Below are positions 46,299 to 55,412 of a stretch of 64,000 nucleotides of DNA, in pieces. A program made the translations under genes and the position numbers. This DNA comes from Phycisphaeraceae bacterium (GTDB lineage: Bacteria; Planctomycetota; Phycisphaerae; Phycisphaerales; Phycisphaeraceae): NCBI GenBank assembly GCA_020831765.1, contig JAFIFY010000136.1, positions 27,389 to 91,388 of the forward strand. The letters are read 5' to 3'. Positions within the stretch are counted from its first letter, which is position 1. Every line of letters begins with the position of its first letter. The notes under the pieces were generated by a model. The model was not told the origin of the DNA. It saw only the letters and a program-made list of their open reading frames with translations, and made no database searches.

Positions 46299-47128
46299 AG
46301 CTTGACTCCTTGGCGCGCGGCAACTTCCCGGATGTAGGTGGCGGCCTTGAGATATTCCTCGGCGTTGGGCAGGTGTTCCATGATCAGGGGAAGCTCGGGG
46401 TTGACCGCTTCCAGTTCACGCAGCAGCACACCATAATCGAGGATGCCCAGGCCGGGCCGGACTTCATCCAGATGAACCAGGTGATTGCCGTGCAAGAGCA
46501 CATCCTTGGCGTGAACGCTGCGGATATGCGGCGCCAGCAAACGCACGGTGTGGCGGATCAGATTGGCATTGTCAAAGTAACGCCGCGGGCTGTGGATAAG
46601 GTTGACCGGGTCAAAATGCACCCCGAACGCCTGGCGGTCGATGGCATCGATCAACTCAAGGTAGGTTTCCGCGCTATCCGGAATGCCCCACCCCATCATC
46701 TCGAGGCAGAAGGCGGTTCGCTTGGGCTTGACCGCATCGATGATCTGCCGGCAGGTCTGGACGATGAGGTCGAAGGTGGCGCGGCTGTAGTTGTCGGCGT
46801 GTGGACCGTTCCACTTTTCGCCTCGCGAGCCGGGAATGGTGACACAGCACGGCACGCCGGCACGTTCGGCCACATCCAGCTTGGTGATGCACTTTTCAAT
46901 GGCGACCTTGCGCGCTGCATCATCGGGACTGATGGGATTGCTCCAGGCGCCAACTTCGGCCAGAAGGATGTCGGCATCACGCGCCGCATCGACATACGCG
47001 TTGAAGGTTGCCGCGTCAGTGGTCTCATCAACCGGACAGTGAGCCGCCCGGTAGCCGACGTTTCTTACCGCGCGGACCCATCCTTCGGGGTCTTGAAATT
47101 TCTCGTGCAGGGGTCCTCCGAGGCGCAT
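46295..47128 (-). CDS. Sugar phosphate isomerase/epimerase (xylose-isomerase-like TIM barrel)
   Basis: A 277-residue TIM-barrel protein. ATG 47128 has AGGAG nine bases upstream; ATG 47137 would sit directly on that site. The AP-endonuclease-2/xylose-isomerase-like fold is shown by EVGAWSNPISPDDAARKVAI, GVPCCVTIPGSRGEKWNG, AFCLEMMGWGIPDSAETYLE, FGVHFDPVNLI (metal-ligand Asp), IRSVHAKDVLLHGNHLVHLD and LPLIMEHLPNAEEYLKAATY. Members isomerise or epimerise sugars and inositols. Its stop codon overlaps the start of the oxidoreductase gene by three bases, implying translational coupling. Confidence 0.88.
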   Translation of the reverse strand: MRLGGPLHEKFQDPEGWVRAVRNVGYRAAHCPVDETTDAATFNAYVDAARDADILLAEVGAWSNPISPDDAARKVAIEKCITKLDVAERAGVPCCVTIPGSRGEKWNGPHADNYSRATFDLIVQTCRQIIDAVKPKRTAFCLEMMGWGIPDSAETYLELIDAIDRQAFGVHFDPVNLIHSPRRYFDNANLIRHTVRLLAPHIRSVHAKDVLLHGNHLVHLDEVRPGLGILDYGVLLRELEAVNPELPLIMEHLPNAEEYLKAATYIREVAARQGVKL

Positions 47129-47258
47129 GGGCGACATCTCCTAAGTTAGGGCGGGATCGGATGTTGGCAAAATCCTGAGCAGGCGGGAGATCACCATACC
47201 TGACGGCCTGATATGGCCGCGGGAACGGCATCATCGCCAAATCGGAAAGGAATTACAA

Positions 47259-47414
47259 ATGCAAGTCGAGTATCTGGTCTTGCGGCAGGAAGCAGCCCAG
47301 AAGATAAGGTTTTATAGGACAATGCTTAGATCATCATTTCAAGCCAGATCAGGCGACGGTGCCGCGCGAATATGGATGTGGTTTTCGAAAATTGCGGCCA
47401 AGTCCCCCGAATGA
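47259..47414 (+). CDS. Candidate small protein of unknown function
   Basis: A 51-codon frame starting at ATG 47259, with a good ribosome site (GGAAAGGA) seven bases upstream, reading QVEYLVLRQEAAQKIRFYRT near the start and IWMWFSKIAAKSPE at the end. It is basic and has a possible amphipathic helix. The base composition is more AT-rich than neighbouring genes. It occupies most of the 324-base gap between the isomerase and NUDIX genes, for which I see no other content. No family recognised; it may not be a real gene. Confidence 0.35.
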   Translation: MQVEYLVLRQEAAQKIRFYRTMLRSSFQARSGDGAARIWMWFSKIAAKSPE

Positions 47415-47452
47415 CCCCCCGGAGCGATCATTAAGGCTTTGTAGAAATAGCG

Positions 47453-47965
47453 TTAAGGTGATGAACCCGTCTTGATGTCCGACAGCATGAGGAAGGGCTC
47501 AGTCCGCCCCGTCTCTACCCATCTGCGTATAAGAGTTTGTATGGACTGTGGATAGAGCCGGCCGTCCATATCGGCTTCAGCGAGTTGCCGCTGGTCTGCC
47601 CATAGAAACTCGATGCCGGTTTCACGTGAAACAACGGTTGGCGGAGAATCATCCGCACGATCGGGGGATTTCGAGCCTGAGGCATCGACCGAGAAAACGA
47701 GGTTGATCTCCTGGTGCCGCCTCGGGCCGGACTTGTGCTCCTGGGTGAATGCGGATTCGACCACGCCGAGCAATGGGCCGACTCGCACCTCGACACCCGC
47801 TTCTTCGATGAGTTCACGGGTCAGGGCATGGCTCGCGGATTCGCCGAATTCGACGTGTCCGCCCGGCAGGAACAGATGGCCGCCCCGCTTGGATCGGCAT
47901 AAAAGGATGGCGTTTCCGTGCAGCCAGGCTGCGCGGCTGATGATCTCGATGGCATCTTTCTTCAT
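47453..47965 (-). CDS. NUDIX hydrolase
   Basis: A 170-residue hydrolase. ATG 47965 (MKKDAIEIISRAAW) fits the family start better than the upstream frame. The NUDIX box is GGHVEFGESASHALTRELIE followed by EAGVEV, with the conserved RExxEExG intact. LFLPGGHVEFGE and the later HQEINLVFSVDA suggest a nucleotide-sugar or nucleotide substrate; it cannot be specified. A parS site (47618-47633) lies inside the coding sequence, encoding part of TVVSRETGIEF. The gene is divergent from parB. Confidence 0.85.
   Translation of the reverse strand: MKKDAIEIISRAAWLHGNAILLCRSKRGGHLFLPGGHVEFGESASHALTRELIEEAGVEVRVGPLLGVVESAFTQEHKSGPRRHQEINLVFSVDASGSKSPDRADDSPPTVVSRETGIEFLWADQRQLAEADMDGRLYPQSIQTLIRRWVETGRTEPFLMLSDIKTGSSP
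47618..47633. promoter_or_regulatory. parS centromere site 1 (inside the NUDIX gene)
   Basis: GGTTTCACGTGAAACA contains the 14-bp perfect palindrome GTTTCACGTGAAAC (47619-47632), the core of the universal bacterial parS. One outer base differs from the 16-bp palindrome of sites 2 and 3. Confidence 0.85.
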
Positions 47966-48100
47966 GGCGGTCAGCCTAGCGGAAGGCCCCCTGAGCTGGC
48001 AAGTGATCCCCGGTTCGAAGGGGGGAGGAACCGCCAGGTGCGCATCTGAGGGAGCAATCCGCAATCTTCTGGGTACGGGCAGTCAAGGCCAGCTTTGGCA

Positions 48101-48116
48101 TGTTTCACGTGAAACA
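48101..48116. promoter_or_regulatory. parS centromere site 2
   Basis: TGTTTCACGTGAAACA, a perfect 16-bp palindrome identical to the bacterial parS consensus, in the intergenic region 206 bases upstream of parB. Confidence 0.95.
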
Positions 48117-48211
48117 TCGTTGGCGCGGTACCCTGTTCTGGCGTGTGTGTGGACGCGATGACCGCCCCGCTGGTTGTCTCAAGGCCAGAAAACCGCCCTG
48201 CCAGTTGGACA

Positions 48212-48227
48212 TGTTTCACGTGAAACA
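48212..48227. promoter_or_regulatory. parS centromere site 3
   Basis: TGTTTCACGTGAAACA, identical to site 2 and 95 bases upstream of the parB start. The flanks extend the palindrome (CATGTTTCAC...GTGAAACATG). Binding here may also regulate parB. Confidence 0.95.
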
Positions 48228-48321
48228 TGTTTGCGCACCCTCGTCCCGGGACCGGAAATCTGCTAAATTAGACCCCATAGCCCGGACAGATGGCACAACC
48301 GACCCAACATAGGAGTCACCC

Positions 48322-49431
48322 ATGTCCAGCGAATCCACCGGAAGAAAAGAACGACCAAGCAGACTCGGTCGCGGACTGAGCACCCTGATGGGGCAATCAA
48401 TACCCGTCGATCCGGCGACCAAAGATTCCGAGACCAACGCCAAAACCGCTGGCTCCACGCCCGAGCAGGTGGCTACGGCTGAAGGTCCGCCGCGCACCCA
48501 CCTGCCGACAAGAGACCAGCATGGAAGCGCTTCGGCCTCGACCACCAGCGCTTTGGATGATGCCATGCTCCATGTCGATCCTCCGGATCGGCGGGCTTTC
48601 GGGTATGTACCGGTCAACAGCGTGCTGCCCAATCCCGAACAGCCACGCAAGCACTTTGATGAGGCATCCCTCAGGCAACTTGCCTCTTCCATCCGTATGC
48701 AGGGCGTGATGCAGCCCGTCCTGGTTCTGCCCCCGGACCCATCGGGGAGATACATCCTCATCGCAGGTGAGCGGCGATGGCGCGCTGCGATGATGGCCGG
48801 ACTCGAAATGATCCCGGCTATTGTCCGACGGCTGGATCAACGTCAACTGGCTGAATGGGCCCTGCTGGAAAACCTGCAACGCGAAGACCTCAACCCCATG
48901 GAACGCGCTGAAGCGTTCAGTCGCCTGGTCGATCAGCACCGGCTCAGCCATGAGGATCTGGCAGCGCGGCTGGGTATTGATCGATCCAGCGTCACCAACA
49001 CCCTTCGACTGCTCAACCTTTGCCCTGAGGTTCAGGAGATGGTTCGTCAGGGCCAGCTCACCCTGGGCCATGCGCGAGTGCTGGCGTCCGTGGAGGACCC
49101 GAGCACGCAGGCTCAGATCGCACGGACGGCGATCGAACGCGAGGTAACGGTTCGCGGTCTGGAGCAGGTCATCCGGAACATCCGATCCGGTGACGCTGAC
49201 CCTGAAGAACTGTCGGCGGGGGAGCAGCAGGGCGGCGGCGAGTCACGAGCCCGGAATCCCCGGTCGGCCCACTATCGCGATCTGGAGCAACAGATCGGCA
49301 GCCAACTGAACACGCGTGTGAAACTGGTGGGCGGTAAGAAGAAGGGATCGGGCAAGCTGACGATCGAGTTCTTCGACATGGATCAGTTCGATGGCCTGAT
49401 GGCTCGCCTTGGTGTTCGTATTGAGTTATAA
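48322..49431 (+). CDS. parB: Chromosome-partitioning protein ParB
   Basis: A 369-residue DNA-binding CTPase that loads at parS, spreads, and with ParA segregates chromosome origins. ATG 48322 has AGGAG upstream. The N-terminal RPSRLGRGLSTLMG is the ParA-stimulating motif of chromosomal ParBs. A disordered linker of about 70 residues follows. The CTP-binding core includes NPEQPRKHFDEASLRQLASS and GERRWRAAMMAG, with NLQREDLNPMERAEAFSRLV; the helix-turn-helix is LSHEDLAARLGIDRSSVTNT; the C-terminal dimerisation domain ends LMARLGVRIEL. No parA lies next to it: the upstream gene is a divergent NUDIX hydrolase, the downstream one asnS. Confidence 0.96.
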   Translation: MSSESTGRKERPSRLGRGLSTLMGQSIPVDPATKDSETNAKTAGSTPEQVATAEGPPRTHLPTRDQHGSASASTTSALDDAMLHVDPPDRRAFGYVPVNSVLPNPEQPRKHFDEASLRQLASSIRMQGVMQPVLVLPPDPSGRYILIAGERRWRAAMMAGLEMIPAIVRRLDQRQLAEWALLENLQREDLNPMERAEAFSRLVDQHRLSHEDLAARLGIDRSSVTNTLRLLNLCPEVQEMVRQGQLTLGHARVLASVEDPSTQAQIARTAIEREVTVRGLEQVIRNIRSGDADPEELSAGEQQGGGESRARNPRSAHYRDLEQQIGSQLNTRVKLVGGKKKGSGKLTIEFFDMDQFDGLMARLGVRIEL

Positions 49432-49439
49432 GTTTATGC

Positions 49440-49445
49440 TATAAA
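49440..49445 (+). promoter_or_regulatory. Candidate -10 element for asnS
   Basis: TATAAA lies 13 bases before the asnS ATG in an AT-rich run of about 30 bases that begins right after the parB stop. A second hexamer TATAAT (49452-49457) touches the ATG and would be too close. No -35 is clear. The resulting mRNA would be leaderless or nearly so. Confidence 0.35.
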
Positions 49446-49458
49446 GTGGTTTATAATT

Positions 49459-50874
49459 ATGACACAGGCTCCGATCTCCGCATTGCTCCAGACCGATCCC
49501 GCCAATCTCCCCGATGCGCCCGTCTCCATTGCCGGCTGGGTGCGAACCCGGCGGGACTCCAAGGCGGGCATTTCCTTTGTTCAGGTTCACGATGGCACGG
49601 CTTTCGACGCCATCCAGGTGGTCGTTCCGAAAGAGCTTGCCAACTACGAAAGCGAAGTCCTGCATCTGACCGCCGGATGCTCGGTTCGCGTGGAAGGGCG
49701 GCTGGTGGCCAGCGAAGGCAAGGGGCAGGGGGTTGAGATTCAGGCAACCCGGCTTGAAGTGGTGGGTTGGGTGGAGGATCCGGATACCTATCCCGTCAGC
49801 CCGAAGCGGCACACGTTCGAGTATCTCAGGACGGTGGCGCATCTGCGGCCGCGCACCAACACATTCGGCGCGATCGCCCGTGTGCGGCACTGCCTTTCAC
49901 AGGCGATCCACAGATTCTTCCACGAAGAAGGCTTCTGCTGGATTCACACACCGATCGTGACCGCCAGCGACTGCGAAGGCGCGGGTGAGATGTTCCGTGT
50001 GTCCACGCTCGATCTGCTGAACCTGCCGCGCACCAGCGAGGGGCAAGTCGATTTCGCCGAAGATTTCTTTGGAAAAGAGGCCTTCCTGACGGTGAGCGGG
50101 CAGCTCAATGTTGAGACGTACTGCATGGCGTTATCCAAGGTTTACACCTTCGGCCCGACGTTTCGCGCTGAGAACAGCAACACCGCGCGACACCTGGCCG
50201 AGTTCTGGATGATCGAACCTGAGATCGCCTTCGCCGATCTTTCCGCCGATGCGGACCTTGCCGAGGCCTTTCTGAAATACATCTTCACCGCGCTACTGGC
50301 CGAGCGTCCCGACGATATGGCGTTCTTCGCCCAGCGGATCGACAAAGACTGCATCAATCGCCTGGAGAAGTTCGTCGCCAGCAGCTTCGAGCGGATGGAC
50401 TACACCGAGGCGGTCTCGATTCTGGAGAAGGCCGCGGCGGGGGGGCGAAAGTTCGAGTTCCCGGTCAAGTGGGGTATGGACCTTCAATCCGAGCACGAGC
50501 GGTTCCTGACCGAGGAGCACGTCGGCCGGCCGGTGGTGGTGATGAACTACCCCAAGGAAATCAAGGCTTTCTACATGCGCATGAACGACGATGAGAAGAC
50601 GGTGGCGGCGATGGATGTGCTGGCGCCGGGCATTGGCGAGATCATCGGCGGTTCGCAGCGTGAAGAGCGCCTCGATGTTCTGGATCGGCGGATCGTTGAA
50701 TGCGGCATGGAACTGGAGCCATATTGGTGGTATCGCGACCTTCGCCGATACGGCACCGTCCCGCACGCCGGGTTCGGCCTGGGTTTCGAGCGGACGATTC
50801 TCTACGCCACCGGCATGGCCAACATCCGCGATGTCATTCCCTTCCCGCGAACGCCGGGCAATGCATCGTTCTGA
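49459..50874 (+). CDS. asnS: Asparaginyl-tRNA synthetase
   Basis: A 471-residue class IIb synthetase charging tRNA-Asn. The N-terminal OB-fold anticodon-binding domain ([20 protein letters not shown]) is followed by the catalytic core: motif 2 region [40 protein letters not shown], and motif 3 [20 protein letters not shown] followed by [13 protein letters not shown]. The PRTPGNA end is diagnostic for AsnRS over AspRS. It begins 28 bases after parB with no Shine-Dalgarno sequence; expression may depend on read-through or the AT-rich promoter immediately upstream. Confidence 0.97.
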   Translation: MTQAPISALLQTDPANLPDAPVSIAGWVRTRRDSKAGISFVQVHDGTAFDAIQVVVPKELANYESEVLHLTAGCSVRVEGRLVASEGKGQGVEIQATRLEVVGWVEDPDTYPVSPKRHTFEYLRTVAHLRPRTNTFGAIARVRHCLSQAIHRFFHEEGFCWIHTPIVTASDCEGAGEMFRVSTLDLLNLPRTSEGQVDFAEDFFGKEAFLTVSGQLNVETYCMALSKVYTFGPTFRAENSNTARHLAEFWMIEPEIAFADLSADADLAEAFLKYIFTALLAERPDDMAFFAQRIDKDCINRLEKFVASSFERMDYTEAVSILEKAAAGGRKFEFPVKWGMDLQSEHERFLTEEHVGRPVVVMNYPKEIKAFYMRMNDDEKTVAAMDVLAPGIGEIIGGSQREERLDVLDRRIVECGMELEPYWWYRDLRRYGTVPHAGFGLGFERTILYATGMANIRDVIPFPRTPGNASF

Positions 50875-51115
50875 TGATGCGATCGAAAGAGGCTCGCATG
50901 GCTGGCCACGTGGAGGCGAGGGTTCAGGAAGGTGGCGATCGCGACTGGGTAGTGACCATCTGTCCCGGCGCGCCACACGGCATAAGGTTTAATTGAAGTG
51001 CGGGCTGTCCAGTCCCTTTCAATGTCGCCGCCGTTACGACTCGAACTCCGCCAGGGAGCTTGCCCGAAGTCCGATCGACCGATCCAAAGCAACCATCAGC
51101 CGGGAACCCAACACC

Positions 51116-52798
51116 ATGAGCACACCCATGTATGGCGGGTCCAAAGATCAGCGGATTCACCAATCAACAATCGATTCGCATCGTATCCGCCGTCTCTGGC
51201 TGCCGTTGGCCATGCTGGGCGCTGGTCTGATGGGAGGCGCGGCGTTAGCGCACGCCTTTCCTTGGCACATCCAGGCAGACCAGGCCGTTGTGGCAACCGA
51301 GGCAACGAACGAACGGCGTGTTCCCAGCTCCGATATGGAGTTCGAGGGCTCGACCGCCCGCCCGACTTCACTGGTCTATTCGCCTGATGGCAGCATTCTC
51401 GCGGCGGGATATGGCTACATCCCGCCGAACCTGCCCGAGGACCGGCCCCTGGCCCGCTTCTGGGATGCACGGACCGGCGAATCGCTCGGGGCGATTCCGG
51501 TCACCGCGGATCGTCCAGGGGGAACCGTCGGCACCATGACGCCGATCCGATGGCACCCCGATGGCCGGCATATCTTCGCCCAGATCGGCCCGGAAGTCCG
51601 GATGTTCGCCCGCGAAGATGGCGGAGTGGTTCGCTCGTTCAAACAGGATGTCAATCTGCTGCCCCAAGCCATGCGCAGAACGCTTGTGGCGCCCCCCGTC
51701 GCGGGGACGGCGCCGCTCGATTCAACGATCGCCTCGGTGGAAGTGGATGGTGACCGGCTGGTGGCCATGAACAATGGCGGCGATGTTTGGGTGTTTGCGA
51801 TCGCCACGGGTCGGCCCATCCTGGCATTCAATGCTTTCGATCATCAGCCGACTCTGCTCTCGCAGGTCGGCATCCCGCCCACGATGACGATCATCCCCGG
51901 GCGGAACCGCCTCATTGCCGCGACGCCACGCTGGATGGTCAAGCGATCGCTCGCGGATGGAAAGATGCTGGGTATGTTTCCGGGTGACAACCACCTGGTT
52001 CGCTCCCTGGCCGTTTCGTCCGATGGTCTGTTGCTGGCCACGGGATCCATGCGGGGAACGGATTCGGTTTGGGACATTGCGACCAGGTTGCCGGTCGCAA
52101 CACAGACGATCACGGCGCGAAGTCAGCACGCGTTTCAGATCGCGATCTCACCCGATGGTCACTGGATGATCTCCGGTGATGGACGATCGCCACGGCCGAT
52201 CATGGTCAACGGATTTGATGGCCGCACCATCCCCATCGGTGAACATGCCGCCGTCATCGCGGTTACTTTTTCACCTGATGGCCGGCACATCCTGACCGGC
52301 GGACAGGACATGAAGATTCATCGCTGGCCTGTGGGCGAGTTGATCGGATCGACGCGTGAGCAGGCTCCCCCGAACGATGCGGAGTTGGAAAGGCTGATCG
52401 AGGTCATGTCCGGCCAAGCGCAGCCTGATGCGTATCGCGCAATGCGCAGGCTGTTGGCGGCGGAGGAGCGCTCGCTTGCTCATCTCCGGCCGATCGCACG
52501 TGGTGCCGAACTGGACCGGGCGCGCCTCGACCAGTGGATTGCCCAGTTGGATGACAGTCGCTTTGCCGTACGCCAGGAGGCTGAGAAATCGCTGCTCGCC
52601 CAGGGGTACGTCATTGTCGAACATCTGCGCCACCGCCAGCGGGGCGAACTCTCCGTGGAGGCCAAGGCGGCGCTTGAGGCGATCATCGAAGAGCTCGATC
52701 GCCCTGAGAATTTCAGTGATTCCACACGAGCCATGCTCCGGGCTCGATGGCTGCTCCGACTGCTGGAGAACGAGGATTCAACAAGCGAAGACCGGTAG
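51116..52798 (+). CDS. Membrane-anchored WD40-like beta-propeller protein
   Basis: A 560-residue protein. ATG 51116 (MSTPMYGGSK) gives a short cytoplasmic N-terminus before one membrane segment (LWLPLAMLGAGLMGGAALAH, about residues 27-46). Six or seven blade repeats follow, recognised by the xSPDGxxxxxG pattern: LVYSPDGSILAAGYG, IRWHPDGRHIFAQI, LAVSSDGLLLATGSM, IAISPDGHWMISGDG, VTFSPDGRHILTGGQ. The last 120 residues are helical and charged (RFAVRQEAEKSLLAQGYVIV). Similar proteins are common in planctomycetes and often of unknown role; protein-protein scaffolding is likely. Confidence 0.75.
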   Translation: MSTPMYGGSKDQRIHQSTIDSHRIRRLWLPLAMLGAGLMGGAALAHAFPWHIQADQAVVATEATNERRVPSSDMEFEGSTARPTSLVYSPDGSILAAGYGYIPPNLPEDRPLARFWDARTGESLGAIPVTADRPGGTVGTMTPIRWHPDGRHIFAQIGPEVRMFAREDGGVVRSFKQDVNLLPQAMRRTLVAPPVAGTAPLDSTIASVEVDGDRLVAMNNGGDVWVFAIATGRPILAFNAFDHQPTLLSQVGIPPTMTIIPGRNRLIAATPRWMVKRSLADGKMLGMFPGDNHLVRSLAVSSDGLLLATGSMRGTDSVWDIATRLPVATQTITARSQHAFQIAISPDGHWMISGDGRSPRPIMVNGFDGRTIPIGEHAAVIAVTFSPDGRHILTGGQDMKIHRWPVGELIGSTREQAPPNDAELERLIEVMSGQAQPDAYRAMRRLLAAEERSLAHLRPIARGAELDRARLDQWIAQLDDSRFAVRQEAEKSLLAQGYVIVEHLRHRQRGELSVEAKAALEAIIEELDRPENFSDSTRAMLRARWLLRLLENEDSTSEDR

Positions 52799-52902
52799 TC
52801 GAATCCGAGTCACAAAGACATACACACGGCGGGGCGTCCGGCCTGATCCGCGCCGGCGTCGAGGATCGCCGTCACCGGAAAAGAGCGGGGCAACCGGTCG
52901 GT

Positions 52903-53862
52903 CTAACCCTTGACCGCGCCAAGTTGAATGCCCTTGACCAGGTATCGCTGGAGCAGGATGAAGATGATGATCAGCGGCACCACGGACATGGTGACCGCGG
53001 CCATCAACAGGTGATCGGCCTGGGCGACGGACGTTTCGAAATACAGCAGGCCGATGGGCAGGGTGTAGCGATGCTGGGACCGCAGCATGACCAGCGGCCA
53101 GAAAAAGCTGTGGAAATTGCCCATGAAGGTGAAGATCGAGAGCGTGATCAATCCCGGACGGGCCAGGGGAAGAATGACATCCCAGAACAATCGCCACTTG
53201 CTGGCCCCATCGATTTCGGCCGCTTCATCCAGGCTCGTGGGGATGGTGAGCATGAACTGCCGCAGCAGGAAGGTGCCAAACGCACTGAAGGCCGCCGGAA
53301 TAATGAGGCCGGGCAGCGTATCGACCAGTCCCAGCCGGATCATGATCTCATAGTTGGGGATCATCATCACCAGACCCGGCACCATCATGGTGGCCAGGTA
53401 AAGCAGGAAGACACGGTCACGTCCCGGCCACTTGAGGCGTGAGAAACTGAACGCGGCCATGGCGCTGGTCAACACCTGGAGGAACGTGACCCACGCGGCG
53501 ACGAAAAGGCTGTTGATGAAGTACCGAAGGAATGGGACTTCTTCAAAGACCTGGGCGTAGTTGTGCCACTGCGCCTGTTCCGGCAGCCAGTTGGGGTCCA
53601 CCACCTCGCCCGGCGTCTTGAGGCTGGTCAGGACCATCCAGACAAAGGGCAGCGTCATGGTGAACGCCAGGGCGATCAGCAGGGCGTGAAGCCCGTAGGC
53701 CGCGAAGAGCCGGCGCATCCATGTCGGCAGTAAGGAAGGGGGCTTGGGGGGAAGCTCATTGGGCAGATCAGGCGGTTGATCCGCGGGAGTAATCGTCGGA
53801 TCCGATGAGCCGACGGCGGGGCGGGCGCGATCAGAGAATTCTGGCGTGGATCCTTGGGTCAC
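52903..53862 (-). CDS. Sugar ABC transporter permease (MalG-type)
   Basis: A 319-residue inner-membrane subunit of a carbohydrate importer. GTG 53862 has AAGGAG twelve bases upstream. A Pro-rich cytoplasmic N-terminus of about 50 residues precedes six membrane segments (first HALLIALAFTMTLPFVWMVL, last AAVTMSVVPLIIIFILLQRY). The EAA loop that contacts the ATPase is DEAAEIDGASKWRLFWDVIL with LPLARPGL. The partner MalF-type permease, binding protein and ATPase are not in the window, so they must be encoded elsewhere. It lies downstream of the GH10 xylanase on the same strand, suggesting a role in xylo-oligosaccharide uptake (inference). Confidence 0.9.
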   Translation of the reverse strand: MTQGSTPEFSDRARPAVGSSDPTITPADQPPDLPNELPPKPPSLLPTWMRRLFAAYGLHALLIALAFTMTLPFVWMVLTSLKTPGEVVDPNWLPEQAQWHNYAQVFEEVPFLRYFINSLFVAAWVTFLQVLTSAMAAFSFSRLKWPGRDRVFLLYLATMMVPGLVMMIPNYEIMIRLGLVDTLPGLIIPAAFSAFGTFLLRQFMLTIPTSLDEAAEIDGASKWRLFWDVILPLARPGLITLSIFTFMGNFHSFFWPLVMLRSQHRYTLPIGLLYFETSVAQADHLLMAAVTMSVVPLIIIFILLQRYLVKGIQLGAVKG

Positions 53863-54000
53863 GACGGCGACAACTCCTTGGATGGGGAAGAATACCCGCG
53901 GATCGGGCGGGGGTCCAACTCCGATTTTGCGCCACCGAGCCGGCCGGTCCGCGAAGGGCGGGGTTCGATCGCCCGTCGCGTTTCGACAAGCAACGTCGAA

Positions 54001-55368
54001 TCAAGGGGTTTGGAGTTTCAGCACCACCTCCCGGCGATCGGGCGAGAACTCGACGGTACCCAGGATTCGATCCAGCGCTTGGGGATCGCGGACTTCGTAG
54101 CGCCCGTAAAACCCTCTGAATGCAGCCCTTCCCCGCTCATCGGTCCGGCCGGATTCACGAGTCTTCCACGTCTCGTTGAGCAGGCGGCTCAATCGCCGCG
54201 CAGGCTCGAGCGGCCGGCCCTCGGCATCCACGAGCGCGGCCTCATCGCCCAGCCAGTGAAGCCGGCCCATGAATCCCCAGAGCACAATCGCCTCGACGCC
54301 CGGGTGACTGAATCCCATGCGGTAGAAATCCTCCACGGCCTGGGCGCGGCGGCGCTCATCCCGGGTCTTGAAGCTGATCTCGGTCAGGTGAATCGGCATG
54401 TCGAGCTCCGCCAGACGATCCAGCCGCGCCAGCATCGCCTCGGGCTCCAGCTTCACATGGCTCTGGCGCTCGACATTGGCCTCATCGCGCTGTTCCGGTG
54501 GTGCATCGGCGCGTTCCGGGGCGATCCGCTCGGCCGCGTGCTCCTGGATTCCGATCCCACCCACCGGCGCGCCGGCGCGTCGCAGGAAACGGATCAGATC
54601 GACCATCCGGCCCAGTTTTTCATCGTTGCCCAGGATGTCGTACTCATTGACATGCAGCGGCACATCCGGATCGAACCGGCGCGCATGGATGAACATGTGG
54701 GCACGGATCGAGTCGCCGAGTCGATCCCGGAAGAACGTGCCGGTGAGCATTTCGTTGTTCACGTCCCAGGCGATGAGCCTCCCTTTGAAGCGCGTGACCG
54801 TGGCCTGAATGTGGTCGTCAATGGCCTTGCGCAGCGCATCATCATCAAGATCCCGGACCCACGGTTGCGTCCAGCGTTCCTTGGCCCAGAACAGGGCATG
54901 CCCCCGCACGGAGAGGTCATGCTCCCGAGCGAACCGCATCAGAATTTCCGCCGGTTCGAAGCGACGTTGCCCGGGCCGCGGCTCGATGCTGTACCACTTC
55001 ATGTGGTTGTCGGAAACGACGGTATTGAAGTGATCCAGAATGAATCGGCGGTATCGCTCGTTCCATGCCGCCCGGCCCAGCAACGCCGACTCGGTGACGG
55101 AAACGCCGAAGCGGAAATGATGCCCGGTCTGCACCAGCTTGAGGTCTTGGCCGGTGATCGGGTTCCCTTCGTGGTCCTGAATCTCCAGGAGGAAATCCCC
55201 CTGCCGGATGGCCTTGATGCGTTCATCCGCATCGGCGCGCCAATCTCGCTCGATGGCGTGCGGTTCTGGAGATTCGTTTGCCGCGTAACCTGCCGTGAGC
55301 AGAAACCCCAGAACGATCAGGGCCTGCACCATCGGCTGGATCGTCACCGTGAAGCCGTCATGGGTCAT
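54001..55368 (-). CDS. GH10 endo-1,4-beta-xylanase
   Basis: A 455-residue secreted enzyme hydrolysing xylan backbones. ATG 55368 has GGAGG seven bases upstream. A signal peptide (MVQALIVLGFLLTAGYA) follows a short N-extension. A beta-rich segment (FLLEIQDHEGNPITGQDLKL, HHFRFGVSV) leads into the GH10 barrel: NTVVSDNHMKWYSIEPRPGQ, RGHALFWAKERWTQPWV, the acid/base Glu in AWDVNNEMLTG, and the nucleophile Glu in IHLTEISFKTRD, then EAIVLWGFMG. The acid/base loop reads NNE rather than the more usual VNE. It sits between a class IV aminotransferase (44 bases upstream) and a sugar permease. Confidence 0.9.
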   Translation of the reverse strand: MTHDGFTVTIQPMVQALIVLGFLLTAGYAANESPEPHAIERDWRADADERIKAIRQGDFLLEIQDHEGNPITGQDLKLVQTGHHFRFGVSVTESALLGRAAWNERYRRFILDHFNTVVSDNHMKWYSIEPRPGQRRFEPAEILMRFAREHDLSVRGHALFWAKERWTQPWVRDLDDDALRKAIDDHIQATVTRFKGRLIAWDVNNEMLTGTFFRDRLGDSIRAHMFIHARRFDPDVPLHVNEYDILGNDEKLGRMVDLIRFLRRAGAPVGGIGIQEHAAERIAPERADAPPEQRDEANVERQSHVKLEPEAMLARLDRLAELDMPIHLTEISFKTRDERRRAQAVEDFYRMGFSHPGVEAIVLWGFMGRLHWLGDEAALVDAEGRPLEPARRLSRLLNETWKTRESGRTDERGRAAFRGFYGRYEVRDPQALDRILGTVEFSPDRREVVLKLQTP

Positions 55369-55412
55369 CGTTCATCCTCCAAGCGCCAGGCGCGGCGTCC
55401 GGCCGGCGAAGT

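Larger units (their letters stand above)
47966..48321. other. parS-bearing intergenic region upstream of parB
   Basis: A 356-base gap between the divergent NUDIX and parB genes holds two perfect parS sites and the parB promoter region (AT-rich GCTAAATTAGAC near 48260-48272). Short open frames that begin MFHVKH on either strand are just translations of the parS palindrome. Confidence 0.6.

Noticed and set aside
47971..48228. 85-codon frame beginning MFHVKH upstream of parB
   Set aside because: MFHVKH is the translation of the parS palindrome on both strands; the frame has no other support.
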